DNA of 64,000 nucleotides from Prosthecobacter gellanilyticus. GTDB lineage: Bacteria > Verrucomicrobiota > Verrucomicrobiia > Verrucomicrobiales > Verrucomicrobiaceae. The translations under genes and the position numbers were made by a program. The stretch spans positions 62,001-126,000 of the forward strand of contig NZ_BKAG01000015.1 in NCBI RefSeq assembly GCF_007992435.1. The letters run 5' to 3'. Below, in pieces: positions 52,134-61,120 of the stretch (position 1 is the stretch's first letter; each line of letters begins with the position of its first letter). A model generated the notes under the pieces. It was not told the origin of the DNA. It was given only the letters and a program-made list of their open reading frames with translations, and did not search any database.

Positions 52134-53621
52134 ATGCGCAAGCTGCATCTCGCTTATATCTCACTTTTGGTTACGCTCGGCCAGATCATGGCGGCGGACA
52201 CTGTGACAGACATCGGTGACCGCCTCGAGATCTTCGTGGACCGTGCGCTCATCGACACCATGGAGGGCACGACACTGCAGCTCGGCCAACCACGACCCGA
52301 GGAAATCAGCCTGAAGTTCGATCAGCCATGGGAGAGCAATTTTTCAGCCGCCTATATGACCGTGATCAAAGATGGAGGCACCTACCGGCTTTACTATCGC
52401 GGAGGCACCAAGGAGCCGAGCACGATGGTCAAGGCCGGAACCGAGGTCACCTGCTACGCGGAGAGCCAGGACGGCAAGACATGGGTGAAGCCAAAGCTGG
52501 GCCTCGTCGAGTTTGAAGGCAGCAAGGATAACAATATCATTCTCGGCCCCACCAAGCTTCGCTCCTCGGTGAATTTCACCGCCATGCTCGATGACCGCCC
52601 CGGCATCCCCGCAGCGGAGCGCTACAAAGGCGTGGGCTCTGGAAACGGCCGCGAAGAAGGGCTCATCCGCTTTGTCTCGCCCGATGGCATCCATTGGAAG
52701 GTCTACTCCGAGGAGATCATCTTCGCGGGCTACAAGCTGGATTCGCTCAATGTCGTGAGCTGGCTCCCCGCGGAGCAATGCTACGCCATCTACATGCGCG
52801 CCTGGAGCGAAGGTGGCACGCCGGGGAACCTCAAACCAAGAGATGCTTATCGCACCATCGGTCGCGCCACATCGAAAGATTTCAAGACTTGGTCGGAGCC
52901 GGTGCGCATGCAGTTCAAGGACGAGCCAAAGCCCCGCAATCTCTACTCCAACGCCACGATGCCCTATTTCCGCGCGCCCCATGTCCTGATCTCCATGCCG
53001 CATCGCATGGTGAGCGAGGAAGTGGTGCCGCGTGCCGAGCTAGAAGCCTACAAAACCGAGATCCGCGCCATCGCCAATTCGATCGGCGATGTACTGCTCA
53101 TGTCTTCACGTGACGGCACCACCTATGACCGCGCCTTTATGGAGGCCTTTGTACGCCCAGGCATGGAGCGCGGTGCCTGGCATGCCCGCAGCCTCTTTGC
53201 TTCCATGGGCATCGTCCCGACCAGCGCTGACGAGATGTCCTTCTATGTCTCCACCAACTACGGCATCCCCTCACATCAGATCCGCCGCTACTCTCTGCGG
53301 ACCGATGGCTTCGCCTCCGTCCATGCGGGTTATGTCGGTGGCACCATGATCACCAAGCCCATCATCTTCAGCGGTGACAAACTGGTGCTCAACTACTGGA
53401 CCTCCGCCGCAGGCATCATCCGCGTGGAGTTGCTGGATGAAGCAGGCAAGCCCCTGCCAGGATATCAGATCGGCGACTGCGCCAAGATCATCGGCAATGA
53501 ACTCAAGAGAATCGTGACCTGGAAAGACAAGGACAGCCTGAGTGACTTGATCGGTAAGCCCGTGCGTCTGCGCTTCCGCATGACTGATGCGGATCTGTAT
53601 TCCTTCCGTTTCGAACGTTGA
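52134..53621 (+). CDS. Secreted five-bladed beta-propeller glycosidase-like protein
   Basis: A 495-residue protein with a signal peptide (MRKLHLAYISLLVTLGQIMAAD). Residues about 60-400 hold blade-type repeats of the GH43/GH32/GH68 fold: YMTVIKDGGTYRLYYRGG, CYAESQDGKTWVKPKLG, RFVSPDGIHWKVYSEE, GRATSKDFKTWSEPVRM and LLMSSRDGTTYDRAF. The C-terminal part is a jelly-roll (VELLDEAGKPLPGYQIGDCAKIIG). The fold usually carries three acidic catalytic residues, which I cannot assign. It starts 29 bases after the sialidase-like gene and ends 29 bases before the DUF4838 gene. Confidence 0.72.
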   Translation: MRKLHLAYISLLVTLGQIMAADTVTDIGDRLEIFVDRALIDTMEGTTLQLGQPRPEEISLKFDQPWESNFSAAYMTVIKDGGTYRLYYRGGTKEPSTMVKAGTEVTCYAESQDGKTWVKPKLGLVEFEGSKDNNIILGPTKLRSSVNFTAMLDDRPGIPAAERYKGVGSGNGREEGLIRFVSPDGIHWKVYSEEIIFAGYKLDSLNVVSWLPAEQCYAIYMRAWSEGGTPGNLKPRDAYRTIGRATSKDFKTWSEPVRMQFKDEPKPRNLYSNATMPYFRAPHVLISMPHRMVSEEVVPRAELEAYKTEIRAIANSIGDVLLMSSRDGTTYDRAFMEAFVRPGMERGAWHARSLFASMGIVPTSADEMSFYVSTNYGIPSHQIRRYSLRTDGFASVHAGYVGGTMITKPIIFSGDKLVLNYWTSAAGIIRVELLDEAGKPLPGYQIGDCAKIIGNELKRIVTWKDKDSLSDLIGKPVRLRFRMTDADLYSFRFER

Positions 53622-53650
53622 ATCTCCGACTCATGCACAGCAACGATTTC

Positions 53651-56104
53651 ATGAAACGCATCCTCGCCCTTCTCAGCCTTTCCACCTGCGCCGCCCTGCA
53701 CTCGGCGGACACATTTCTCGTTCAAGATGGCAAGCCTCAGGCCGAGATCATCCTCGCTGAAAAGCCAGCACGCATGGCCAGACTCGCGGCCAGGGAACTT
53801 CAGGCCTATGTGCAGAGAATCAGCGGTGGCAGACTGGAAATCGTCACGGAACCACATGCGGGCAAAGTGCCAGTGTATGTGGGCGTGAGCCGTTTCACGG
53901 AAGAGCTCAAGCTCAGCACCCAGGGTCTGAAGAATGGAGCCTTTCTCATGGCTTCCACTCCACAGTGGCTCGCCCTGCTCGGACCCGATGAGGACTTTGT
54001 GCCCATTGAACCCTGGGGCCGCGACAGGAGTGTGAAGGAGACAGCGCGTGTGAATGCCGAGTTCGACAAGATCACGGGAGACACGTTCTGGAATAATTAC
54101 CGCGAGTTGAATGCACGCTATCACAAGGAGCTCGATGTCTGGGACTACGATGATGCCGGCACACTGAATGCCGTGCATGAATACCTCCGCAGTCTTGGCG
54201 TGCGCTGGTTTGCTCCTGGTGAGCTGGGCGAGGTCGTGCCCGAACAGAAAACACTGCCACTGCCGGAAGTGAACAAAACGGTGAAGCCTGACTTTGGCAT
54301 GCGCCGCTTTACCTTTTACACAGACCACACCGGCATTGGTGACAAAGGCATCTGGTGCTTCCGTCTAGGTTTGAACAATGGGCACAAGATCGGCGGCATC
54401 ACCCAGATCTGCCATGGTATCAAGTTTGTGCTCATGCGGGATGAGATGAAGAAGGCGCACCCGGAGATGTATCTGCTCACCGGCGGGAAACGCGACACCA
54501 CCACCAAGGGCAGCGGCTATCCGGATCTCACCTCGCCTCTGTTCTTTGAAAAGCACCTCAAGTTCTCACGTGCCATGTTCGATCACTTCCAGGAGCCCAT
54601 GCTCAGCATTGATCTGGTGGATGGCTACGGCGGCATGACCTCCGATGACCCAAAGTGGATGGCGCAGCTCACCCCGGAGCGCGGTTGGCCGGGCAGCATG
54701 TCTGACCATGTTTTTGGTTACCTGAACCGCGTGGCGCTGGAGCTGAACAAGTCACACCCGGATCGTCTTGTCAGTGGTCTGGCCTACAGCGGCTACAAGC
54801 TGCCGCCGGAAAAGATCGAGAAGTTCAGCCCGAACTTTGTGCTCATCGAGACACGCCAGCGGCAGAACTTCTGGGACGATGCCAAGCGCAAAGAGCACCA
54901 GGACATGCGCGCGGCATGGACGAAGAAGCTCGCCGCTGACCGCTATCTCACCTGGGACTACAGCATCAATGCGGGCCCCGAGCAGGCCGGCCGGCCCGTG
55001 TATTACACCCAGCAGATCTCCCGTGATCTGCGTGAACTGAAAGGCCGCACCCTGGGAGAAATGATTGAGATCTACGATCACCCTGCCGCGAAAGCCGCCA
55101 CCATGGGTTATGACCCGCTTTCCATCGAGCACCTGAATCTCTACATCACCTCCCGTCTGTGGTGGGATGCGGATCAGGATCTTGAGGCGCTGCTCGCTGA
55201 CTACTTCACCACTTACTTCGGTCCCGCAGCCAAGCCTATGCGCGCCTTCATGGACTACTCCGAGGCCAACTGGATGCACATGGGCCAGGACGCGGAAAAA
55301 ATCGGCCAGGCCATCACCTTGCTCGCAACAGCCCAGACAGCCGCGGATCCACAGAGTGCTCCTGGAAAGCGCATGCAAAAGATCGCCGAGATGATGAAGC
55401 CTCTCAAAGCCCTGCAGCAGCAACTCAGCCGCAAGCGTGAGAGTGATCTTGTGTATCGTGTGCTGGAGGCTCGTCAGACCGGTGGCAAGCCGCTCACCAG
55501 CCGCCCCTTCGATGGTCAGGTGCTGAAGGAGTACTGGACCGATGTGCGCTCCGTGAACCTCGCCAATCTCACCTCCACCGCACCTCACCGCAAAGCCGAG
55601 ACCACCTTTCAAATTCAGCGTGAGGGCAGCATCCTGCACATCGGCATCATCTGCCACGAGCCGGACATGGCCGGGCTGAATGTCACCGCCACTGAGCCGG
55701 ACGATGAGAAGATCCTCAATGGAGACTACGTGACGCTCCTCTTGGAGACACCCAGCCGCGCCTACTACGAGATCACCATCAATCCCGCAGGAGCCGTGTA
55801 TGAAACAGATCACGCAGAAGGCGGCAAAGGAGTGAAGTGGGCCTCTGGAGCTCAATGCGCTGTGCATCGCGGTGAGAAGCTGTGGAGCCTGGAACTGCGC
55901 CTGCCCATCGCCGGTGAAGGAGCCTTTGTGCTGGATCCTCTCAAAGGCATCGATGGCTCGCAGCCGAAAGACTTGTTTCCCTGGCACTTCAACCTTGGTC
56001 GTCAGCGCGTGCGTGGCGCGAACATCGAGCGCACTGCCTACTCCGCCACGGGCAAAGATGACTTCCACGTGCCGGAGAAGTTTGGCAAGCTGTGGGGCAA
56101 GTGA
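53651..56104 (+). CDS. Secreted DUF4838 glycosidase-like protein (paralogue A)
   Basis: An 817-residue protein with a signal peptide (MKRILALLSLSTCAALHSAD). The mature N-terminus FLVQDGKPQAEIILAEKPARMARLAARELQAYVQRISG resembles the GH67 alpha-glucuronidase N-terminal domain. The central part (about 240-540) is the DUF4838 TIM barrel (YLLTGGKRDTTT, ISSRLWWDADQDLEALLADYF region). The last 150 residues form a CBM9-like sandwich (FQIQREGSILHIGIICHEPD). The C-terminal FNLGRQRVRGANIERTAYS is almost shared with the paralogue at 58610. It probably degrades a uronic-acid glycan, but no activity is established for DUF4838. The start at 53651 is chosen for the signal peptide. Confidence 0.82.
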   Translation: MKRILALLSLSTCAALHSADTFLVQDGKPQAEIILAEKPARMARLAARELQAYVQRISGGRLEIVTEPHAGKVPVYVGVSRFTEELKLSTQGLKNGAFLMASTPQWLALLGPDEDFVPIEPWGRDRSVKETARVNAEFDKITGDTFWNNYRELNARYHKELDVWDYDDAGTLNAVHEYLRSLGVRWFAPGELGEVVPEQKTLPLPEVNKTVKPDFGMRRFTFYTDHTGIGDKGIWCFRLGLNNGHKIGGITQICHGIKFVLMRDEMKKAHPEMYLLTGGKRDTTTKGSGYPDLTSPLFFEKHLKFSRAMFDHFQEPMLSIDLVDGYGGMTSDDPKWMAQLTPERGWPGSMSDHVFGYLNRVALELNKSHPDRLVSGLAYSGYKLPPEKIEKFSPNFVLIETRQRQNFWDDAKRKEHQDMRAAWTKKLAADRYLTWDYSINAGPEQAGRPVYYTQQISRDLRELKGRTLGEMIEIYDHPAAKAATMGYDPLSIEHLNLYITSRLWWDADQDLEALLADYFTTYFGPAAKPMRAFMDYSEANWMHMGQDAEKIGQAITLLATAQTAADPQSAPGKRMQKIAEMMKPLKALQQQLSRKRESDLVYRVLEARQTGGKPLTSRPFDGQVLKEYWTDVRSVNLANLTSTAPHRKAETTFQIQREGSILHIGIICHEPDMAGLNVTATEPDDEKILNGDYVTLLLETPSRAYYEITINPAGAVYETDHAEGGKGVKWASGAQCAVHRGEKLWSLELRLPIAGEGAFVLDPLKGIDGSQPKDLFPWHFNLGRQRVRGANIERTAYSATGKDDFHVPEKFGKLWGK

Positions 56105-56193
56105 GCACTCTTCCACTTCAAAACTCCATCAAAGGCTGAAACATTGATTTTGGTTCAAGCTACGTCGAACTGGCCCTCAGACACACCCACGGC

Positions 56194-56952
56194 ATGAAGT
56201 CTATTCTCCCCCTCACTCTGCTTTGCCTAACCATCGCGTTGGCCTGGCGCTCCTTCGCCATCGAGCCTGCGCCGAACAAGCTTGTCGTACTGACCTTTGA
56301 CGACTCCGTGGCCAGTCATGCGACCTTTGTCGGACCTCTGCTGAAGAAGCATGGCTTTGGCGCCACCTTCTTCATCACCGAGGGTTTTGAGTTCCTCGTG
56401 GACAAGACTCACTACATGACTTGGGGGCAGATCAAAGCGCTGGAGACGGATGGTTTCGAGATCGGCAATCACACGCGCAAGCATGCCGGTGTGACCAAGC
56501 AGAAGCCGGAGCAGCTCGCAGCCGATGTGGAATACATCGAGCAAAAGTGCGCAGAGCATGGCATCGCCAAGCCCGTGAGCTTTTGCTATCCCGGTTATCA
56601 GACCAGCGAGGCTGCGGTGAACCTGCTACGCGAGCGTGGCTACCTCTTTGCCCGTGCCGGCGGTGCCCAGGCCTTTGATCCCGTAAAGGGCGAGCCGTTG
56701 CTGATGCCTCAAGCCTTTGATGGCAAGCCCGAGAGCACGTTGGAACAGTTCAAGGCGGCTGTGGCACAAGCCAAAGACGGCAAGATCGCCGTCATGACCT
56801 TTCACGGCGTGCCGGACATCAAGCATCCCTGGGTGAACACAGATCCGGCCAAGTTTGAAAGCTACCTGCAGCACCTCAAAGACGAGGGGTGCACGGTCAT
56901 CGCCATGCGTGATCTCACGAAGTATCTCGCTCCCAAGAAATCGAATCCATGA
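56194..56952 (+). CDS. Exported polysaccharide deacetylase (NodB-type)
   Basis: A 252-residue protein with a hydrophobic leader (MKSILPLTLLCLTIALAWRSF). The CE4 NodB motifs are present: TFDDS at 34-38 (catalytic base Asp plus metal Asp) and NHTRKH at 92-97 (both metal His). FCYPGYQTS is the third motif (usually RxPY; here YPGY), and VMTFHGVPD holds the last His. It removes acetyl groups from amino sugars or polymer such as chitin, peptidoglycan or xylan. It overlaps the next gene by four bases. Confidence 0.9.
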   Translation: MKSILPLTLLCLTIALAWRSFAIEPAPNKLVVLTFDDSVASHATFVGPLLKKHGFGATFFITEGFEFLVDKTHYMTWGQIKALETDGFEIGNHTRKHAGVTKQKPEQLAADVEYIEQKCAEHGIAKPVSFCYPGYQTSEAAVNLLRERGYLFARAGGAQAFDPVKGEPLLMPQAFDGKPESTLEQFKAAVAQAKDGKIAVMTFHGVPDIKHPWVNTDPAKFESYLQHLKDEGCTVIAMRDLTKYLAPKKSNP

Positions 56953-58586
56953 AGTCAGGCTTTGTTCATCATCTCCTCGTCGCAGCCCTGCTCTTAGCTC
57001 TTCCATGCTTCGCGCAGACCACCTCCCTCATCACGAATGGTGATCTTGAAACCATCCAAGAATCTGGCAAGCCCGCCGCGTGGGCTCTCGGCAAGGACAC
57101 CACTTTGGAAAAGGAAGGCGAGAATCATTTCCTGCGCCTCAAGAGCCCGCAACCCGGCGCGAATGTGCTGGTCTATCGTTCCATCCCGCTGACACCGGAC
57201 GTGAAGGCGCTCGAGCTCAGTTACAAGGCACGTCATGAAGGCATCAAGCGCGGCAAGAAGGCCTGGTTTGACGGCCGCATCATCATGAACTTCAAGAATG
57301 CGGCCAAGGGCGCGGTGAATCCATCGCCGAAGCCAGCTTCCTTCAATGGCACCTCCAAGGAATGGAAGACCAAGACCCAGCAGTTTCGCGTGCCTGAGGG
57401 CGCGGCCACGCTGGAAATACTGCTCACCCTCTTTGAAGCCGAGAGCGGCCAGCTGGACTTCGATGACATCACCCTCACGCCGATTGCCCTGAGCATCATC
57501 GAAACCGCCGAGGCCGAAGCGGCTGCCAAGGAAGCCGCACGCATCGCCGCGCTCCCAAAGCCGAAGCCGCAGATGCCGGTGGCCTTGCCCGAGCAGCTTC
57601 CTCCGCCTCTGCATGTCGCAGGCAACCAGCTTCAGACACCCGATGGCAAGACCGTCTGGCTGCAAGGCCTAGCTCTTCCGAGCATGGAATGGTCGGCAGG
57701 AGGCGAGAACGTCCTCAAGTCCATCGACAAAGGCCTGACCGACTGGAAGGCCAACTGCATCCGCCTCTGCCTGCGTGAGCATTTTTGGATAGGCAAGGGT
57801 CCGTATCAAAGTGACGGCGGCATGCGCTATCGCCAGCTCGTGGATGATGCCGTGAATGCCTGTGGCGCCAGGGGTGCCTACATCGTGCTCGACCTTCACG
57901 ACTACCGCGCTCCCCAGCAGAAGCATGCGGATTTTTGGAAAGACATGGCCGCCAAATATAAAGACCATCCCGCCGTCATCTTTGAGCTGCTTAATGAACC
58001 TCATAACATTCCTCGGGAAGTCTGGCGCAATGGTGGTCCGGTTATCGATCAGAAGACCAAGAAGGATGTGGCCACGGAGAACAAAGAGGCGCTTGTGAGC
58101 TTTCAATCCATCGGCATGCAGAAGCTGGTGGATGTGATCCGCGAGACCGGCGCGAAGAACCTCATCATCGCGGGTGGTCTCGACTGGGGTTATGATCTCG
58201 GCGGCATACTAGAAGGCTTCGCGCTCGAGGATCGCGGCGGCAATGGCATCATGTATTCCAGCCACGTGTATCCCTGGAAGAGTGACTGGCAGGGCAAGTT
58301 TCTGGATGCCGCTGCGAAGCATCCCATCTTCATCGGTGAAGTGGGCGCGGATACCCAGCGCATGGAGTTCCTCCCACCCGAGCGCCAGGAAGATCCCGCC
58401 ACCTGGGTGCCTGACATGCTCGGCATCATTCAGAAGCATCGCCTGCACTGGACCGCCTGGTGCTTTCATCCCAAGTCCACACCCCGCGTGCTGCTCGACT
58501 GGGACTACACCCCGACTCCTTTCTGGGGTGAGCCTGTGAAGCAAGCTCTCTCCGGCAAGACCTTTGAGACAAAGAAGCTGCGGTGA
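56949..58586 (+). CDS. Secreted GH5-family glycoside hydrolase with N-terminal CBM
   Basis: A 545-residue protein: signal peptide (HHLLVAALLLALPCFAQ), a jelly-roll domain (about 25-180: LITNGDLETIQESGKPAAWA, IPLTPDVKALELSYKA), an Ala-rich linker and a GH5 (cellulase-like) TIM barrel. Catalytic motifs are FELLNEPH with acid/base Glu350 and IFIGEVGAD with nucleophile Glu464. NCIRLCLREHFW and YIVLDLHDYRAP are further barrel strands. It cleaves beta-linked glucan, mannan or a related polymer; subfamily cannot be told by eye. It overlaps the deacetylase gene by four bases. Confidence 0.9.
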   Translation: MKSGFVHHLLVAALLLALPCFAQTTSLITNGDLETIQESGKPAAWALGKDTTLEKEGENHFLRLKSPQPGANVLVYRSIPLTPDVKALELSYKARHEGIKRGKKAWFDGRIIMNFKNAAKGAVNPSPKPASFNGTSKEWKTKTQQFRVPEGAATLEILLTLFEAESGQLDFDDITLTPIALSIIETAEAEAAAKEAARIAALPKPKPQMPVALPEQLPPPLHVAGNQLQTPDGKTVWLQGLALPSMEWSAGGENVLKSIDKGLTDWKANCIRLCLREHFWIGKGPYQSDGGMRYRQLVDDAVNACGARGAYIVLDLHDYRAPQQKHADFWKDMAAKYKDHPAVIFELLNEPHNIPREVWRNGGPVIDQKTKKDVATENKEALVSFQSIGMQKLVDVIRETGAKNLIIAGGLDWGYDLGGILEGFALEDRGGNGIMYSSHVYPWKSDWQGKFLDAAAKHPIFIGEVGADTQRMEFLPPERQEDPATWVPDMLGIIQKHRLHWTAWCFHPKSTPRVLLDWDYTPTPFWGEPVKQALSGKTFETKKLR

Positions 58587-58609
58587 TCAGACGTTGGTGA
58601 AGGTGCCGC

Positions 58610-61120
58610 ATGACACGTTCATTCTTCCGCCACCTTCTTCTCGCCTCACTCCTGCCAGTCATCGCCTCAGCGGAGTCGTTCATCGTCAAGGATGGCAAGC
58701 CGAACGCAGAGATCATCATCGCGGAGAAGCCGGCGCGCATGGCACGGCATGCGGCGAACGAACTGCAGACCTATGTGGAGAAAATCAGCGGCGCGAAGCT
58801 GCCCATCGTGACCGCGCCGACAGGAGGTGATGCCATCGCCATCTATGTCGGCAAAAGCGCGCGCACGGACAAGCTCAAGGTCAGTGATGAAGGACTTCCG
58901 CATGGTGCCTTCCGCATGTTGTCTGGAGACAAGTGGCTGGTGTTGCTAGGACGCGATCATGACTTCATGCCAGCAGAGCCATGGCCGCACACGGCAGCAG
59001 ACATTCAGCGTGTGCAGCGCGATTGGGATACGATCACGGGAGAGAAGTGGGGCATCGACACCAACTGGACCCAGCTCTTCAAGATGCATAACAAGGAGCT
59101 GGATGCCTGGGAGCAGGACGAGCGCGGCTCCGTGAATGCCGTGCATGAACTGCTGCGCAGCCTCGGAGTACGCTGGTATCTGCCCGGTGCCATTGGCGAG
59201 ATCGTGCCGAAACGGGCAAGTATCGCGCTGCCAGTGGTGGACAAGACCGTGAAGCCGGACTTTGCCCTGCGTTACCCCTATCAATACGCCAAGCGATTCT
59301 ACGGCAAAAGTGAAGAAGCACTCTGGCAGATGCGCCTCGGTGTGAATCAAGCACCTGATCTGATCGGTGTCGGCTACATCGCCCACGGCACGAACTACGT
59401 GCACATGCGGCCGGAGGTGATGAAGGCGCATCCGGAATACTACACGCTCGTCCGTGGTCAGCGCGATACCTCCGACCGCGGCAAGCCCTGCCTCTCCTCG
59501 CCTGGACTGCGCGAGGCGAACGTGAAGTATGTGCGCACCGTCTTTGACAAGCTGGGCGTGTCCACCACCTCGGTGATGCCTGCCGATGGCTATACCGCCA
59601 TGTGCGAGTGCGAGCTTTGCAAAGGCAAGGAGACACCCGAGCGCGGCGGCTTTGGCCGCTTCTCCGACTATGTGTGGGAGTATGTGAATGAAGTGGCCAA
59701 GGAGGTCTACAAGACCCATCCAGACAAGAAGATCATCGCCATGGGTTATGGAGCCTCGGTGCTGCCACCCACGAAGATCGCGAAGCTCAGTCCAAACATC
59801 CTGGTGTGCCTGGCCCAAAGCCGTTCCAGCTTTCAGGAGAAAGAGAAGAAAGAGTGGATCACTGACCTGCGCCGTGAGTGGCTGACCAAGCTGCCTGAAG
59901 GCAGCAAGCAGTTCTGTGTGTATGAGTACTACCTGCATCCCCGCCAGGAGCGCGCCTTTGCCTTCATCCCGGTCTATTTCCCGCACGCCATCGCGGACGA
60001 CCTCCGTGCGCTGAAAGGCATTTCGTTAGGCGATTACATCGAGGTCTATCGTGCGAAGGATCTGGAGACTTTTGGCGTGAATGCGCTGAACCTCTATGTG
60101 ACCTCGCGTCTTTGGTGGGATTCCAGCCTGAACGTGGACGCGATGATCGATGAATACTGCCAGGACATGTATGGTCCCGCCAAGGAAGAGATGAAGACCT
60201 TCATCGCTCATGGTGAGGCCGCGTGGATGGACATGCTCAGCAAGCCGGACTCGATCACGCAGACCTTTGCACTGCTCGCCAGGGCTCAGGCAAAGGCGCC
60301 CTCAGGCTCGCTTTATGCCCAGCGCATCGCGCTGGTGGCAGACTACATCGAGCCTCTGATCGCGCGACGTGACCAGATGCTGCGCAGCGCGGATCGTGAG
60401 AATGCCCGCACAGTGCGCGTGAGTGATCGCGACGGCTCGAAGATCAAGATTGATGGCAAGCTCGACGAAGAGATCTGGAGCAAGCTCTCCGGCTATCAGC
60501 AGGGAGATCTCTTCGACTGCACCACCGGCAAGGCGGCGCGTGAAAGGAGCCGCATGGGATTCTTCTGGCATGACAACGCCATCTACTTCTCCATCCGCTG
60601 CCAGGATCGGGACATGAAGAACCTCAAGATTACCGGCACGCAGGATGATGACCCGCAGATCACTGAAGGTGACCATGTGCAGTTGCTCTTCGAAACCCAG
60701 TCTCATGTCTTCTACCAGATCGCCGTCGATCCAGCAGGACATGTGCTGGACGTGGATCATCATGAAGGGGCCAAGTCCACATGGTCTGCAGGAGCGGAGA
60801 TCGCCACGCATCAGGAAGATGGCCTCTGGACCGTGGAGATTCGTCTCCCTGTGGCCGGAGACATGCAGGCTGCGGTCGATGCCCTGAATGGCGTCTCCGG
60901 CCGCAAGCCAGCGGGAACCTATCCCTGGTATTTCAATATCTGCCGCCAGCGTGTGCGCGGTGACGTGATCGAGCGCCAGGCCTTCTCGCCTACCCAAAAG
61001 TCCGACTTTCTGGAGCCTGCGAAGTTCGGTCGCATGAATGGCTATCTGCCACGTACCACCGCCTGGGATGATGAGAAGAAAAAGCGCGAGGCGAAAACGG
61101 AAAGCTCAACGAAGGAGTGA
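58610..61120 (+). CDS. Secreted DUF4838 glycosidase-like protein (paralogue B)
   Basis: An 836-residue protein with a signal peptide (MTRSFFRHLLLASLLPVIASAES). Its architecture matches paralogue A: FIVKDGKPNAEIIIAEKPARMARHAANELQTYVEKISG, a DUF4838 barrel (MPADGYTAMCECELCKGKET is a distinct Cys-containing stretch), and a CBM9-like end (KIKIDGKLDEEIWSKLSGYQQG, MGFFWHDNAIYFSIRC). The C-terminal PWYFNICRQRVRGDVIERQAFS mirrors paralogue A. Differences in the barrel suggest a different linkage or sugar. Its last 15 bases overlap the end of the convergent gene at 61106. Confidence 0.82.
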   Translation: MTRSFFRHLLLASLLPVIASAESFIVKDGKPNAEIIIAEKPARMARHAANELQTYVEKISGAKLPIVTAPTGGDAIAIYVGKSARTDKLKVSDEGLPHGAFRMLSGDKWLVLLGRDHDFMPAEPWPHTAADIQRVQRDWDTITGEKWGIDTNWTQLFKMHNKELDAWEQDERGSVNAVHELLRSLGVRWYLPGAIGEIVPKRASIALPVVDKTVKPDFALRYPYQYAKRFYGKSEEALWQMRLGVNQAPDLIGVGYIAHGTNYVHMRPEVMKAHPEYYTLVRGQRDTSDRGKPCLSSPGLREANVKYVRTVFDKLGVSTTSVMPADGYTAMCECELCKGKETPERGGFGRFSDYVWEYVNEVAKEVYKTHPDKKIIAMGYGASVLPPTKIAKLSPNILVCLAQSRSSFQEKEKKEWITDLRREWLTKLPEGSKQFCVYEYYLHPRQERAFAFIPVYFPHAIADDLRALKGISLGDYIEVYRAKDLETFGVNALNLYVTSRLWWDSSLNVDAMIDEYCQDMYGPAKEEMKTFIAHGEAAWMDMLSKPDSITQTFALLARAQAKAPSGSLYAQRIALVADYIEPLIARRDQMLRSADRENARTVRVSDRDGSKIKIDGKLDEEIWSKLSGYQQGDLFDCTTGKAARERSRMGFFWHDNAIYFSIRCQDRDMKNLKITGTQDDDPQITEGDHVQLLFETQSHVFYQIAVDPAGHVLDVDHHEGAKSTWSAGAEIATHQEDGLWTVEIRLPVAGDMQAAVDALNGVSGRKPAGTYPWYFNICRQRVRGDVIERQAFSPTQKSDFLEPAKFGRMNGYLPRTTAWDDEKKKREAKTESSTKE

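Noticed and set aside
54752-56116. 454-codon minus-strand frame
   Set aside because: Antisense shadow of DUF4838 paralogue A, with no recognisable protein features.
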